A DNA stretch of 64,000 nt from the NCBI RefSeq assembly GCF_035046485.1, contig NC_085137.1:318538739-318602738 (forward strand), read 5' to 3'. A program made the translations under genes and the position numbers. The notes under the pieces were generated by a model, which worked only from the letters and a program-made list of their open reading frames with translations, searched no databases and had not been told where the DNA came from. Of this stretch, positions 10,101 to 19,349 are shown one piece after another (position 1 is the stretch's first letter; each line of letters starts with the position of its first letter). Origin of the DNA: Aedes albopictus (taxonomy: Eukaryota; Arthropoda; Insecta; Diptera; Culicidae).

Positions 10101-11680
10101 TGTGATTTGTTGCTCACTGCGGCTTTCTTAAAGGCCGGGCACCCTGGACCACCCATCGCATGTCTGTTTTTCGAGGTTTTCCCGGTACAGATCATGCATA
10201 TGGGCGGACTCGTGCAGCTTTGGGCCTTATGACCTTCAGCGCCGCATCGCCTACACAGTTTGCGCCTGTCGGGGCCTTTGCAGTCCCACGACTTGTGTCC
10301 TGGTTCCAGACACCTGAAGCAAACCTCAGGTGGCTCGTGGAATGTCAGGTGACATACACACCAGCCCACCTTAATACTCCCTACTTTAACGGACTTTTTA
10401 ACATCCGCCACAGGTAGCTGAACCAAAGCTATCTGTGTCCCTGCTGGCCCTCTCCGTAGCTTAACGGCTGCGGCGGCCACCTGCACATCGCACTGTTGCC
10501 GCAGTGCCGTGACGAGCTCTTCCACTTCGGTGATCTCGTCAATGTCTTTGACCTTCAGAGTCGCCTCATGTGTCAGAGCCCTCACCTGCACACCTTCGCC
10601 AAGGACCTCTTCTGCCAGCCTTTTGTAGGCGGCGCCCTTGTGCTCCTTCTGGCGCTTCAGCTCCAGGATCATCTCGCCCGTACGAGTACGTCTAATACTG
10701 CGTACGTCGGCTCCAAGACCCTCAAGCTTGGCGTCGCTTCGCATCGTCTTCAAGACGTCCGAGTACTTGGACTGTTCCGTCTTGATGACGATAGCGTCGC
10801 CCTTCTCACGCCTGGCACCTGCCTTCCTACGCCTTGGTTTGGCGTCCTGTACTTCTACCTGCGGATTCACCTTCTTCTTCTTCCTCCGCTCTACCTTTGT
10901 CCAAGGAGGGTCTTCTCCTTGGATCGCCCTGCTCTGTGGCTGCTGAGGGCCCACCATTGGTCGCAACCCCTTGTTCCCATCATTCCAGGACGGGCCAGCC
11001 TTTTCAGGCCCACCCTTCCCAGCTTTCCGGGAACCCTGGCTGGGGTCCGACTTTCCAGCGTTACCACCGGCTTTCGGGGTTATTATACGCCTGGCCTTGC
11101 GGGCGCCGCCAGACAGCTCCTCACCTGACGGCTGCCTCGCCCGCTTATGCGAATGCTTGTCACGTTTGTCACGAGCATTCGCTTCCACACTCCTCGGACT
11201 ACCTGCGAAGGAGAAGGCCTCTGTTTGTGTAAACTTCGACACATTCTCCTTTGCTGGTTCCGCCGCTGTAGCAGCCAGCAACGCCACCGCGTGCTCCTGC
11301 TTGGCCTCATCGACAGACACTCTAAGTCTAAGCAAGGCCGTTTTCAGGTCCTTGCTTATACTCGACTTAGTTGTCGCAAAGTCGATGATTTTGCCAAGCT
11401 GGTGCTCAGCAACCTCTAATGCGGGCCGTCCTTTACCAACTTCTTGGCTAATGGCCCTCAGCAGCCACGCTCCGTCCATGACCTCCACCGGCTGGCTTGC
11501 CGTGGAGTGGACAGGAGCTCCCACGCTTGAGCTACGTAAGCTACCAGCACCTGACTCCTCGCTTCTCCTTGTCGGAGACCTCATCAACCCACTTCTTGCG
11601 AAGGGGTTGATCGCACCACTACTTCCACCTAAGTTATTTGATTTTTGATTTTTGCTCATACTTGTTCCCACGAGTTGCAC
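10091..11680 (-). CDS. ORF1 gag-like nucleic acid-binding protein of R1-clade element
   Basis: 529 codons, uninterrupted. The N-terminal two thirds is rich in Ser, Lys and Arg, with basic patches such as RRKAGARREKGD. A folded segment (about residues 300-420) precedes the zinc-knuckle region. Near the C terminus three Cys-rich knuckles follow one another: CFRCLEPGHKSWDC, CRRCGAEGHKAQSC and a variant CMICTGKTSKNRHAMGGPGC. This triple-CCHC arrangement is the hallmark of R1, I and Jockey gags, which coat the element RNA. The stop overlaps the start of ORF2 by about 10 nt (ORF2 ATG at 10100), a usual coupling in this clade. ORF1 looks intact and could still make protein. Confidence 0.85.
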   Translation of the reverse strand: MQLVGTSMSKNQKSNNLGGSSGAINPFARSGLMRSPTRRSEESGAGSLRSSSVGAPVHSTASQPVEVMDGAWLLRAISQEVGKGRPALEVAEHQLGKIIDFATTKSSISKDLKTALLRLRVSVDEAKQEHAVALLAATAAEPAKENVSKFTQTEAFSFAGSPRSVEANARDKRDKHSHKRARQPSGEELSGGARKARRIITPKAGGNAGKSDPSQGSRKAGKGGPEKAGPSWNDGNKGLRPMVGPQQPQSRAIQGEDPPWTKVERRKKKKVNPQVEVQDAKPRRRKAGARREKGDAIVIKTEQSKYSDVLKTMRSDAKLEGLGADVRSIRRTRTGEMILELKRQKEHKGAAYKRLAEEVLGEGVQVRALTHEATLKVKDIDEITEVEELVTALRQQCDVQVAAAAVKLRRGPAGTQIALVQLPVADVKKSVKVGSIKVGWCVCHLTFHEPPEVCFRCLEPGHKSWDCKGPDRRKLCRRCGAEGHKAQSCTSPPICMICTGKTSKNRHAMGGPGCPAFKKAAVSNKSQCR

Positions 11681-11992
11681 GAGAAATAATGTGCACCACG
11701 CCAGAGCTCTGCATTAACGCGGTAAGGGACAGCATACTGTGGGGGGTGCCCAGGTACCCCACAGGCTCCGTTAAAGATCGAGCATCTTTTTCACCCCCTC
11801 GATCACTCATTCCTCGGCACGGGTCGCTTGACACCTTGAATTGGGGTTAGTAGTCCTATTCTTAGCCGGCAACTACGCGGCTGACTCGCAAGCGGGGGGG
11901 GGTGCGTCAGGCCCCAGGACATCCGTCCCTGCTGCCCCTCCGGGAGTTTAGTTCTATTAAAGTGTCGTCTTCCAAATTTGTGTTCTGGCAAT

Positions 11993-12349
11993 AGGATGCA
12001 ATCAGTGAAGTACTAGATTGAAAGTAGGGAGCTGGATTTTTGTATGGTGAGATGATCAATTCTCCATTTCTGCAATGAAATGGTGCAAACAGCGTAGGTT
12101 ATATGATTTATTGACTAATTTGATGCTGTTTGAGCAAAAGTTTGGATAACTGTGTTGCTGAAGTTGCAGGAAAAAATAATACAACAATACAGTTATCTAA
12201 ACTTTTGCTCAAACAGCATCAAATTAGCCAATAAATCATATAACCTACGCTGTTTGCACCATTTCATTGCAGAAATGGAGAATTGATCATCTCACCATAC
12301 AAAAATCCAGCTCACTACTTTCAATCTAGTACTTCACTGATTGTCTCCT
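11993..12349. mobile_element. Foldback MITE, subfamily B, copy 4
   Basis: 357 bp; AT at 11991-11992 and 12350-12351. It is the first of three head-to-tail subfamily B elements (this one, 12352-13787 and 13790-14361), each separated by a single AT. It lies about 40 bp beyond the 5' end of the R1-clade element. Confidence 0.88.
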
Positions 12350-12523
12350 ATAGGAAGCAATCAGTGAAGTACTAGATTGAAAGTAGTGAGCTGGATTTTT
12401 GTATGGTGAGATGATCAGTTCTCCATTTCTGCAATGAAATGGTGCAAACAGCGTGGGTTATATGGTTTCTTGCCTAATTTGATGCTGTTTGAGCAAAACT
12501 TTGGGTAACTGTGTTGTTGAAAT

Positions 12524-12881
12524 AGGAGGCAATCAGTGAAGTACTAGATTGAAAGTAGTGAGCTGGATTTTTGTATGGTGAGATTATCGATTCTCCATTT
12601 CTGCAATGAAATGGTGCAAACAGCGTGGGTTATATGATTTCTTGCCTAATTTGATGCTGATTGAGCAAAAGTTTGGATTACTGTGTTGTTGTATTATTTA
12701 TTTCTAGAAACTTCAACAACACAGTTACCCAAGCTTCTGCTCAAACAGCATCAAATTAGACAAGAAATCATATAACCCACGCTGTTTGCACCATTTCATT
12801 GCAGAAATGGAGAATCGATCATCTCACCATACAAAAATCCAGCTCACTACTTTCAATCTAGTACTTCACTGATTGCCTCCT
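12524..12881. mobile_element. Foldback MITE, subfamily B, copy 6 (nested)
   Basis: 358 bp, ends AGGAGGCAATCAG and CTGATTGCCTCCT; inserted at the centre of copy 5. Its right AT (12882-12883) is shared with the next subfamily A element. Confidence 0.86.
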
Positions 12882-12883
12882 AT

Positions 12884-13599
12884 AGGACAAATCGGTGAAG
12901 TACTAGATTTGTAGTAATGAGCTGAGTTTTAGTATGGTGAGAAGGTCAATGGGGCACGTTCGGTGTAGTACTAGATTTGTAGTAATGAGCTGAATTTTTG
13001 TATGGTGAGAAGGTCAGTTCTCTGTTTCTGCAATGAAATGGTACAAAAAGCGTGGGTATTATGATTGCTTGCCTAATTTGATGCTGTTTGAGCAAAACTT
13101 TGGATAACTATGTTGTTTATGTTGCAAGAAATAAAGAAAACAACAACAGTGTTGCCCGAAGTTTTGCTCAAACAGCATCAAATTAGGCAAATAATCATAA
13201 TACCCACGCTTTTTGCACCATTTTACTGCAGAAATGGAGAATTGACCTTCTCACCATACTAAAATTCAGCTCATTACTACAAATCTAGTACTTCACCGAT
13301 CTGTCCTATTCTCCGTGTCTGCAATAAAATGATGCAAAAAGCGTGGGTATTATGATTCCTTGCCTAATTTAATGCTGTTTGAGCAAAACTCTGGGCAACA
13401 GTGTTGTTGTTTTCTCCATTTCTTGCAACATAAACAACATAGTTATCCAAAGTTTTGCTCAAACAGCATCAAATTAGGCAAGGAATCATAATACCCACGC
13501 TTTTAGCACCATTTCATTGCAGAAACGGGGAATCGACTTTCTCACCATACCAAAATTCAGCTCATTACTACAAATCTAGTACTACACCGAACGTGCCCC
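12884..13599. mobile_element. Foldback MITE, subfamily A, copy 4, opened by another A copy
   Basis: It begins AGGACAAATCGGTGAAG at 12884, is interrupted after 12948, resumes at 13310 (tctccgtgtctgc) and ends with CCGAACGTGCCCC at 13599. Flanking AT at 12882-12883 and 13600-13601. It is inverted relative to the copy nested in it. Confidence 0.84.
12951..13307. mobile_element. Foldback MITE, subfamily A, copy 5 (deepest nest)
   Basis: 357 bp, GGGGCACGTTCGG to GATCTGTCCT. AT flanks at 12949-12950 and 13308-13309. Removing element plus one AT restores the host copy to ggtcaattctccgtg, its consensus, again showing an AT duplication. Confidence 0.88.
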
Positions 13600-13789
13600 A
13601 TTGCAAGAAATAAATAATACAACATCACAGTTACCCAAACTTTTGCTCAAATAGCATCAAATTAGTCAAGAAATCATATAACCCACGCTGTTTGGACCAT
13701 TTCATTACAGAAATGGAGAACTGATCATCTCACCATACAAAAATCCAGCTCACAACTTTCAATCTAGTACTTCACTGATTGCTTCTTAT

Positions 13790-14361
13790 AGGACGCAATC
13801 AGTGAAGTACTAGATTGAAAGTAGTGAGCTGGATTTTTGTATGGTGAGATGATGAATTCTCCATTTCTGCAATGAAATGGTGCAAACAGCGTAGGTTATA
13901 TGATTTATTGGCTAATTTGATGCTGTTTGAGCAAAAGTTTAGATAACTGTATTGTTGTATTATTTTTTCTTGCAACTTCAACAAGACAGTTATCCAAACT
14001 TTTGCTCATACAGCATCAAATTAGGCAAGAAATCATATAACCCACACTGTTTGCACCATTTCATTGCAGAAATGGAGTACAGGTCGGACTCGATTATCCG
14101 GAGTTGGGTTCGGATGCCTCTCAAACGTATATCTGGGGAACGGAATGATCTATAAAGGTAAAATTTTGACATTTTATCAAGCCAACTTTGATTATTGGTC
14201 AGCCAAATTTTCAGCTTCTTACAGCATTCCGTTTGCTAGATATTGTTTTGGGAAACGTCAGAACCCGACTCCGGATAATCGAGTCCGACCTGTATTGGTC
14301 ATCTCACCATACAAAAATCCAGCTCACTACTTTCAATCTAGTACTTCACTGATTGCGTCCT
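13790..14361. mobile_element. Foldback MITE, subfamily B, copy 7, with a TA-flanked MITE inside
   Basis: Starts AGGACGCAATCAG, ends GATTGCGTCCT; AT at 13788-13789 and 14362-14363. The right arm is interrupted at 14080-14292 by an unrelated 213-bp MITE. Without that insert it is about 357 bp. Confidence 0.86.
14080..14292. mobile_element. 213-bp mariner/pogo-type MITE
   Basis: Terminal inverted repeats of about 26 bp begin CAGGTCGGACTCGATTATCC and are matched at the right end. Flanked by TA at 14078-14079 and 14293-14294, the duplication of the Tc1/mariner/pogo superfamily. The CAGG.. start and 'ATTATCCGGA' body are typical of pogo-derived MITEs. No ORF of transposase type. Confidence 0.85.
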
Positions 14362-14363
14362 AT

Positions 14364-14536
14364 TAGGCGTACGGCAATAATTTGCTTGAATGAAATTAGC
14401 GGCTGTAAACTACTACTCCCAATGTTTGGATAAAAAAAACCATCCCGAGCTAACTTAGTATTCCCACATTTATAAATTTGTTTATTTTTTCACTTTCTAC
14501 GTAGTTTATGAGCAGTCCCTAGCTAATTTCAAACCA
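14364..14536. other. Short unassigned spacer
   Basis: Sequence between two MITEs with no recognisable feature; probably older host sequence that received the AT-targeted insertions. Confidence 0.4.
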
Positions 14537-14538
14537 AT

Positions 14539-14894
14539 GGGGCACGTTCTGTGTAGTACTAGATTTGTAGTAATGAGCTGAATTTTAGTATGGTGAGAAG
14601 GTCAATTCTCCTTTTCTGCAATGAAATGGTGCAAAAAGCGTGGGTATTATGATTTCTTGCCTAATTTGATGCTTTTTGAACAAAACTTTGGATAACTCTG
14701 TTGTTTATGTTGCAAGAAATGGAGAAAACAACAACACTGTTGCCCAAAGTTTTTCTCAAACAGCATCAAATTAGGCAAGAAATCATAATACCACGCTTTT
14801 ACCACCATTTCATTGCAGAAACGGAGAATTGACCTTCTCACCATGCTAAAATTCAGCTCATTACTACAAATCTAGTACTTCACCGATCTGTCCT
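14539..14894. mobile_element. Foldback MITE, subfamily A, copy 6
   Basis: 356 bp, ends GGGGCACGTTCTGTGTAG and GATCTGTCCT; AT at 14537-14538 and 14895-14896. Arms inverted, centre around 14715. Confidence 0.87.
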
Positions 14895-15091
14895 ATTCAA
14901 ATAGTTATTAGAACTATTATTAATTGTTGAGAACCACTTAACATTCTCTCAACTCTCGCCGCTCTGCTTGCTCGCCGATAGCATTTCAATATGCGATCGG
15001 TTGATGCACAAAAGCAGATATTAGGATTAGAAGTATTGTAGTCGTCATCTCGTATACGTGTCGCGTCTTGTAATGTAATCTTTCATGTCAT

Positions 15092-15447
15092 GGGCACGTT
15101 CGGTGTAGTACTAGATTTGTAGTAATGAGTTGAATTGTTGTATGGTGAGAAGGTCAGTTCTCTGTTTCTGCTATGAAATGGCACAAAAAGCGTGGGTATT
15201 ATGATTCCATGCTTAATTTGATGATGTTTGAGTGAAACTTTGTATAACCATGTTGTTTATGTTGCAAGAAATGAAGAAAATAACAACACTGTTGCCCAAA
15301 GTTTTGCTCAAACAGCATCAAATTAGGCAAGGAATCATAATACCCACGCTTTTTGTACCGTTTCACTGCAGAAATGAAGAATTGACCTTCTCACCATACA
15401 AAACTTCAGCTCATTACTACAAATCTAGTACTTCACCGATCTGTCCT
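15092..15447. mobile_element. Foldback MITE, subfamily A, copy 7
   Basis: 356 bp, begins GGGCACGTTCGG (one G fewer than other copies) and ends GATCTGTCCT; AT at 15090-15091 and 15448-15449. Slightly more diverged in the left arm than neighbouring copies. Confidence 0.86.
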
Positions 15448-15763
15448 ATAAAGTTACGTTTTTAATGTGTTTCGTTTACACCTGGAGTTTCAATACACTG
15501 CAATGTGTCTCGGCCACCCCGAACTCCAGGTTGTAACATTAATAATCGAATAATGCGATGGCCACAAGTACACGTGAACCTGTAAAACAAAGTTATAAAA
15601 AAGAGTGCACGAAATTAAAAACCCATACAAATCGTGGGTTCCCCACTAAAGTCACTTTTTTCAGTAAATTGGTCACTAAAGTAGTCACTATTTTCGTTAA
15701 TCTGACTACATAGAAAAACATTTATTGTCAAAATTGATGGACAAATTTTTCTCAGAAACCCTA

Positions 15764-16423
15764 GGGTAACCAATATAATTTGGACCCCCATATATTTTGG
15801 ACCCCTTGAGTCGTATTATCACAAATTTCTCAGATTTGATGAAGAGATTGCGAAAAATTTTAGAATCATTCGCTAAATTAGATTGCTCTGCACGGGCAGC
15901 AATCATTTCCGCACTGGAAATAGCATTATTTGCCTTGAAATTCATTTTTGTCAATCTCGTCATCCGTGTCAGTGTCGTACCATGTTTACAAAAAGAGATT
16001 GCGGTGCTGAGGAAACTTGCAGATGTAAACAAAAACGTTTATCATTCTAGCGCATTAAATTCGCAAAGTTCGTCTAATCAGCCTTTGTCAATCAAGTAAT
16101 TAGGATGTGATCCAGCATATTCAAGTGGCAGATTGGCAGAAAATAGTTTCAAACGGGTTTAAACACCGGGTGTCCAAAATACATACTTGAGAGGGTCCAA
16201 AATATATTGGGGTGTCCAAAACAGTGTAAACTGGTGCTTCAAAAATAAGTTATTTTCATCAAATTTTCAGTCAGAAATGACCTTGTGGGTATTTTTAACG
16301 GACAGTAGAGGCTTTAACGATCATACGAACATAATCATAATGTGTAACACCCTCTGAATATGTATGTTTTTGACTTAAATTCAAACTAATGTCCTCTAGG
16401 GGTCCAAAATTCGACCGTTACCC
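15764..16423. mobile_element. 660-bp TA-flanked DNA element with GGGTAAC ends
   Basis: The left end GGGTAACCAATATAATTTGG is matched inverted by the right end (ccaaaattcgaccgttaccc), and TA lies on both sides (15762-15763, 16424-16425). Inside, 'ggtccaaaata'-type motifs recur near both ends (15779-15810, 16145-16215, 16395-16410). A 100-codon ORF (15797-16099, +) and a 108-codon ORF on the other strand overlap each other. Neither resembles a transposase I know, so they may be chance or a remnant of captured coding sequence. Probably a non-autonomous Tc1/mariner-type element. Confidence 0.7.
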
Positions 16424-16485
16424 TATCCTTGAAAAATTTTCGGTTGCGCCGCTTATTACGCTATTATTATTGTTGTCTTTATTAA

Positions 16486-16612
16486 CCTTCATCACGTTGG
16501 GAGCTTTGGAAAAAAATTACTTTAACGAACCTTCTTCGTGCATTAGCTGGCGCTCACCTCGCTGACGTAGTGCACGTTTTGGGGTCGTAACGACCTCAAT
16601 GCACGACGAGGG
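16486..16612. mobile_element. Possible piggyBac-type MITE (TTAA-flanked)
   Basis: A 127-bp segment between TTAA at 16482-16485 and 16613-16616. Its ends CCTTCATCACG and CGACGAGGG are imperfectly inverted. TTAA duplication plus CCYT ends is the piggyBac signature, but the repeats are short and the match is partial. Confidence 0.5.
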
Positions 16613-16616
16613 TTAA

Positions 16617-17146
16617 GGAGGCTTAATGCAAACTTAAAACTACAGTTTTCTCGTATTTCGATGAAGTAAAAAAATAATGTGTTACTATGATCCTAGATGA
16701 ATTTCTGAAATATTATAGTTTTTCATAGCTTTATTCCTTAAGTTTTTTCATTCAAAATTTCAATTTAATTACGCATTATTTCAAACTGTTAAGAATTAGA
16801 TGTTTGGATTGAGTTTAGCGGATCGGAGTACGATAACACATACCCAGCTAAAACGAAGTCTTATATAATGTGAATATGATGCTTAAGTGGAGACCATTAA
16901 CCAATCCAAATTCCTGTGTGGTAGTGGTTTGTGTTCAGATTTCCCGTGTTAATCTATCTGTAAGAACTTTGTAAACATCTTTTGTTCTCACGTATATGGA
17001 TAGGCTTGCATTAGGTTTCGTGAGACATTTTTTGGACAACTCAATATGCGTACATGTTTCCATTCAACCGCGTGTAAAGTGTACGCATATCGCCTCCATT
17101 TTAGCATCCTATTCAACTTCATATTCAATCGTGTGTTGTTATTACA

Positions 17147-17148
<2 letters not shown>
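16617..17148. other. Unassigned spacer
   Basis: AT-rich; contains a stretch near 16895-16930 related to 2453-2485. No supported gene. Confidence 0.4.
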
Positions 17149-17216
<68 letters not shown>

Positions 17217-17258
17217 GGTTACAGAGATGAACTATCAGCCACGGGCTGAAAGTCTCTT
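17149..17258 (-). repeat. 67-bp T tract with retrotransposon 3'-end hairpin
   Basis: A run of about 67 T at 17149-17215 is followed by a hairpin (17224-17256: gagatgaac...gctgaaagtctc). The same kind of hairpin occurs just before the poly(A) of the I-clade element in this window (38421-38450). Read on the minus strand this is a 3'-end hairpin followed by a long poly(A), so it is probably an extremely 5'-truncated non-LTR insertion of roughly 45 bp. A target duplication was not found. Confidence 0.5.
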
Positions 17259-17826
17259 ATTTTTGTGTTAAATGTGCTATTTTAACTTGTAAATATTCCT
17301 CTAGCATTAATGCACATTTATAGGGCCCTGGCAGAATAGAAGCCCGCAATCCTATTTCGATTGCCAACATTCAGGCCATTTCGGGCAGTTATTAAGACTA
17401 GAGATGTAAACCTTTCCCTGGCACAGACTTCAAGTTATAGAACTCTAGTGGTGAAACCCGAATCGGGATATGCCCCTTAGGATTAGAAAATCCTAGACAA
17501 AACTTAAGCTATGAAAGCAACTTATGCTGCGAACAAATGGCAACCTGCCAGAGTAAATACGATTACAGGGTTGACTGATGGACAAACAACATTTATGAAA
17601 CCTCCTCGTCATCCTGTCATCGGAAATTGTTATCCACTAGGGTAATAGGGCACCCAAGTAACAATTTCTATGCTTTCTGCTCTTAGACACTATTTATAGA
17701 GGTTTTGTCATTGCTTTGGTAAACCCTTTTAGGTTTAATAAAGCATTATATATTGAAAAGCAGTCTTAATGACACATGCAACTTCAAAACACTTTGTAGG
17801 TACCCAGAAGCCAATTCAATAAAACT
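17259..17826. other. Unassigned spacer
   Basis: No ORF, SINE or terminal repeat that I recognise. AT-rich, with several 'taaagcatta' like words also seen around 18430-18560. Confidence 0.35.
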
Positions 17827-17828
17827 TA

Positions 17829-18043
17829 CCGTGGATACACAGTTATGGATCACACACGGTTACGGATCAATTGGATGTTTACGATCGTATGTTGCAGCTT
17901 AGCATGGCATGGAGTGGCATAGTATAGTGTTTATGCTACGAAGACTAAGCTATGTTATGTCATGCTGTGCAGAGAGGCGACATTTGACCGTAAACATCTA
18001 TTTGATCCGTAACCGTGTGTGATCCATAACTGTGTATCCACGG
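17829..18043. mobile_element. 215-bp MITE with ~60-bp inverted repeats
   Basis: Ends CCGTGGATACACAGTTATGG and its inverted partner at 18024-18043. The complementarity extends about 60 bp inward with few mismatches (e.g. ttacggatcaattggatg against catctatttgatccgtaa). TA at 17827-17828 and 18044-18045 points to the Tc1/mariner superfamily. Non-coding. Confidence 0.85.
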
Positions 18044-18059
18044 TATCTGCTAACCTTTC

Positions 18060-18347
18060 CTCTCCTCTCCTCTTCTTGGCGTAACGTCCTCACTGGGACA
18101 AAGCCTGCTTCTCAGCTTAGTGTTCTATGAGCACTTCCACAGTTATTAACTGAGAGCTTCCTCTGCCAATGACCATTTTGCATGTGTATATCGTGTGGCA
18201 GGCACGAAGATACTCTATGCCCAAGGAAGTCAAGGAAATTTCCTTTACGAAAAGATCCTGGACCGACCGGGAATCGAACCCGTCACCCTCAGCATGGTCA
18301 TGCTGAATACCCGTGCGTTTACCGCCTCGGCTATAAGGGCCCTTATA
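18060..18347 (-). mobile_element. Feilai-like tRNA-derived SINE, full length
   Basis: 288 bp, flanked by an exact 11-bp direct repeat GCTAACCTTTC (18049-18059 and 18348-18358). On the minus strand it starts with tRNA-like A box (tagccgaggcggtaaacg) and B box (GGGTTCGATTCCC, about 18268-18280) and ends in a simple (AAGAGG)-type tail. The tRNA-derived head would be transcribed by RNA polymerase III, and mobilisation depends on a LINE partner. It is the reference copy used here to recognise three decayed fragments. Confidence 0.88.
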
Positions 18348-18358
18348 GCTAACCTTTC

Positions 18359-18954
18359 TACCGAGCAAAAATTTTACTCTAAACGGCCTGTAAAGTAGAT
18401 ATTAAACCTGAATCCTAAAACTTTTTTCAAAGCCGCATGCATAACGTATGGCATCGGCTTTAAAACTTATTAGAATGCATAAAGTCGCAATAAAGCAGCC
18501 TTAAACCTTTTCAGGATTATAAGCGGAAGCATTAAAGCAAGCTAAGGAGTTTTTTCTGCAATGCGATCTCCTTGTGGAAAATCGATTTGATAGGCAGTAC
18601 AAACGAAAACGTAATCAATCACGCATTATTTCGTTTCCCACTACTTAAAACACCAAATAGTTCATAATTGGGATTTAATATACTATATACCTACCTAACA
18701 CTGGATCAAATAAAACAACAGCCTCAAATTACTACCAAATACTGCTGAAAAACAGAAAAACACATGAAATTTTCGTTTGTTTACATTTTTGACGGCTACC
18801 GGCCAGCCGGAGAGTTTTTAAGAAGGGTCAGTCTGAACACGCCTTTTCTTAAAACCTAATAGTGTTTTGAGTAGCGCAAATCAAATACGTTAAGAATAAG
18901 TGGGCCAACACTGGGCTTTGTTCCGTATTCACAAAAAACAGTAACTCTAGAACA
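18359..18954. other. Unassigned spacer left of Tc1 element
   Basis: AT-rich, no supported gene. Words such as 'cttttaaacc' and 'ggatt..aagc' recur here and around 21975-22870 on the far side of the Tc1 element. This hints that both flanks belong to one older repeat, but I could not define its ends. Confidence 0.35.
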
Positions 18955-19349
18955 TACAGTGTATCAAAAAATTGTCCGTACAGCACTCTCTTTGAGAAAA
19001 AGTCAGCTAAAAAACATTTGTTTTAAAACAACATCAACATCGTGTTTACTTCTTTCAACATAGAAATATGTCTGTTTTGATGTTACGTATTCAAAATTAT
19101 TTTATTTTTAGTTACTTTTATTTTAAAATTAATTTACTTAAAATACCCATGAAATCGACGCCAAAAAATTGTCCGTACAGTTACGTCCTACTCTGAAGTT
19201 AGTCTAGTAAACAAACGTTTGACAATCTATCGCGAGCGAACCCACCCGCAGCACGAGTATCCAGTGTTTGCAACAACAGAATCGGTAAAGTACTTGTTTT
19301 TGATAAATTTTGGACAATTTTTGAAGAATTTTGGTGTATTTTTCAGAAA

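Larger units (their letters stand above)
6346..11936 (-). mobile_element. R1-clade non-LTR retrotransposon, nearly full length
   Basis: The element runs right to left: 5' UTR about 11681-11936, gag ORF1 10091-11680, ORF2 (endonuclease, RT) about 7068-10100, then a 3' UTR of about 700 bp ending in an A-rich tail (T-tract on the plus strand at 6346-6362). A 13-bp direct repeat CCTCCGGGAGTTT flanks it exactly (6333-6345 and 11937-11949), as expected of target-primed reverse transcription. The length, 5.6 kb, includes a 358-bp MITE. There is no RNase H domain after RT, which fits R1 better than LOA or I. The copy is not at a 28S rDNA site, so it is a dispersed R1-clade lineage. ORF2 is interrupted by the MITE and appears internally deleted, so it is not autonomous. 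Confidence 0.85.
12352..13787. mobile_element. Foldback MITE, subfamily B, copy 5, opened by three nested MITEs
   Basis: The left half occupies 12352-12521. The right half resumes at 13602 (tgcaagaaataaataatac) and ends at 13787. Between the halves sit a B copy (12524-12881) and an A copy (12884-13599), joined by AT dinucleotides at 12522-12523, 12882-12883 and 13600-13601. The A copy itself contains a further A copy. Flanking AT at 12350-12351 and 13788-13789. Confidence 0.82.

Noticed and set aside
10496..11648. Plus-strand ORFs of 200 and 225 codons over the R1-clade gag
   Set aside because: Shadows of the minus-strand gag, which has zinc knuckles and correct coupling to ORF2.
18268..18325. 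tRNA gene from A- and B-box-like motifs
   Set aside because: The boxes lie in the head of a SINE with an 11-bp target duplication, and a proper cloverleaf with acceptor stem pairing is not present.
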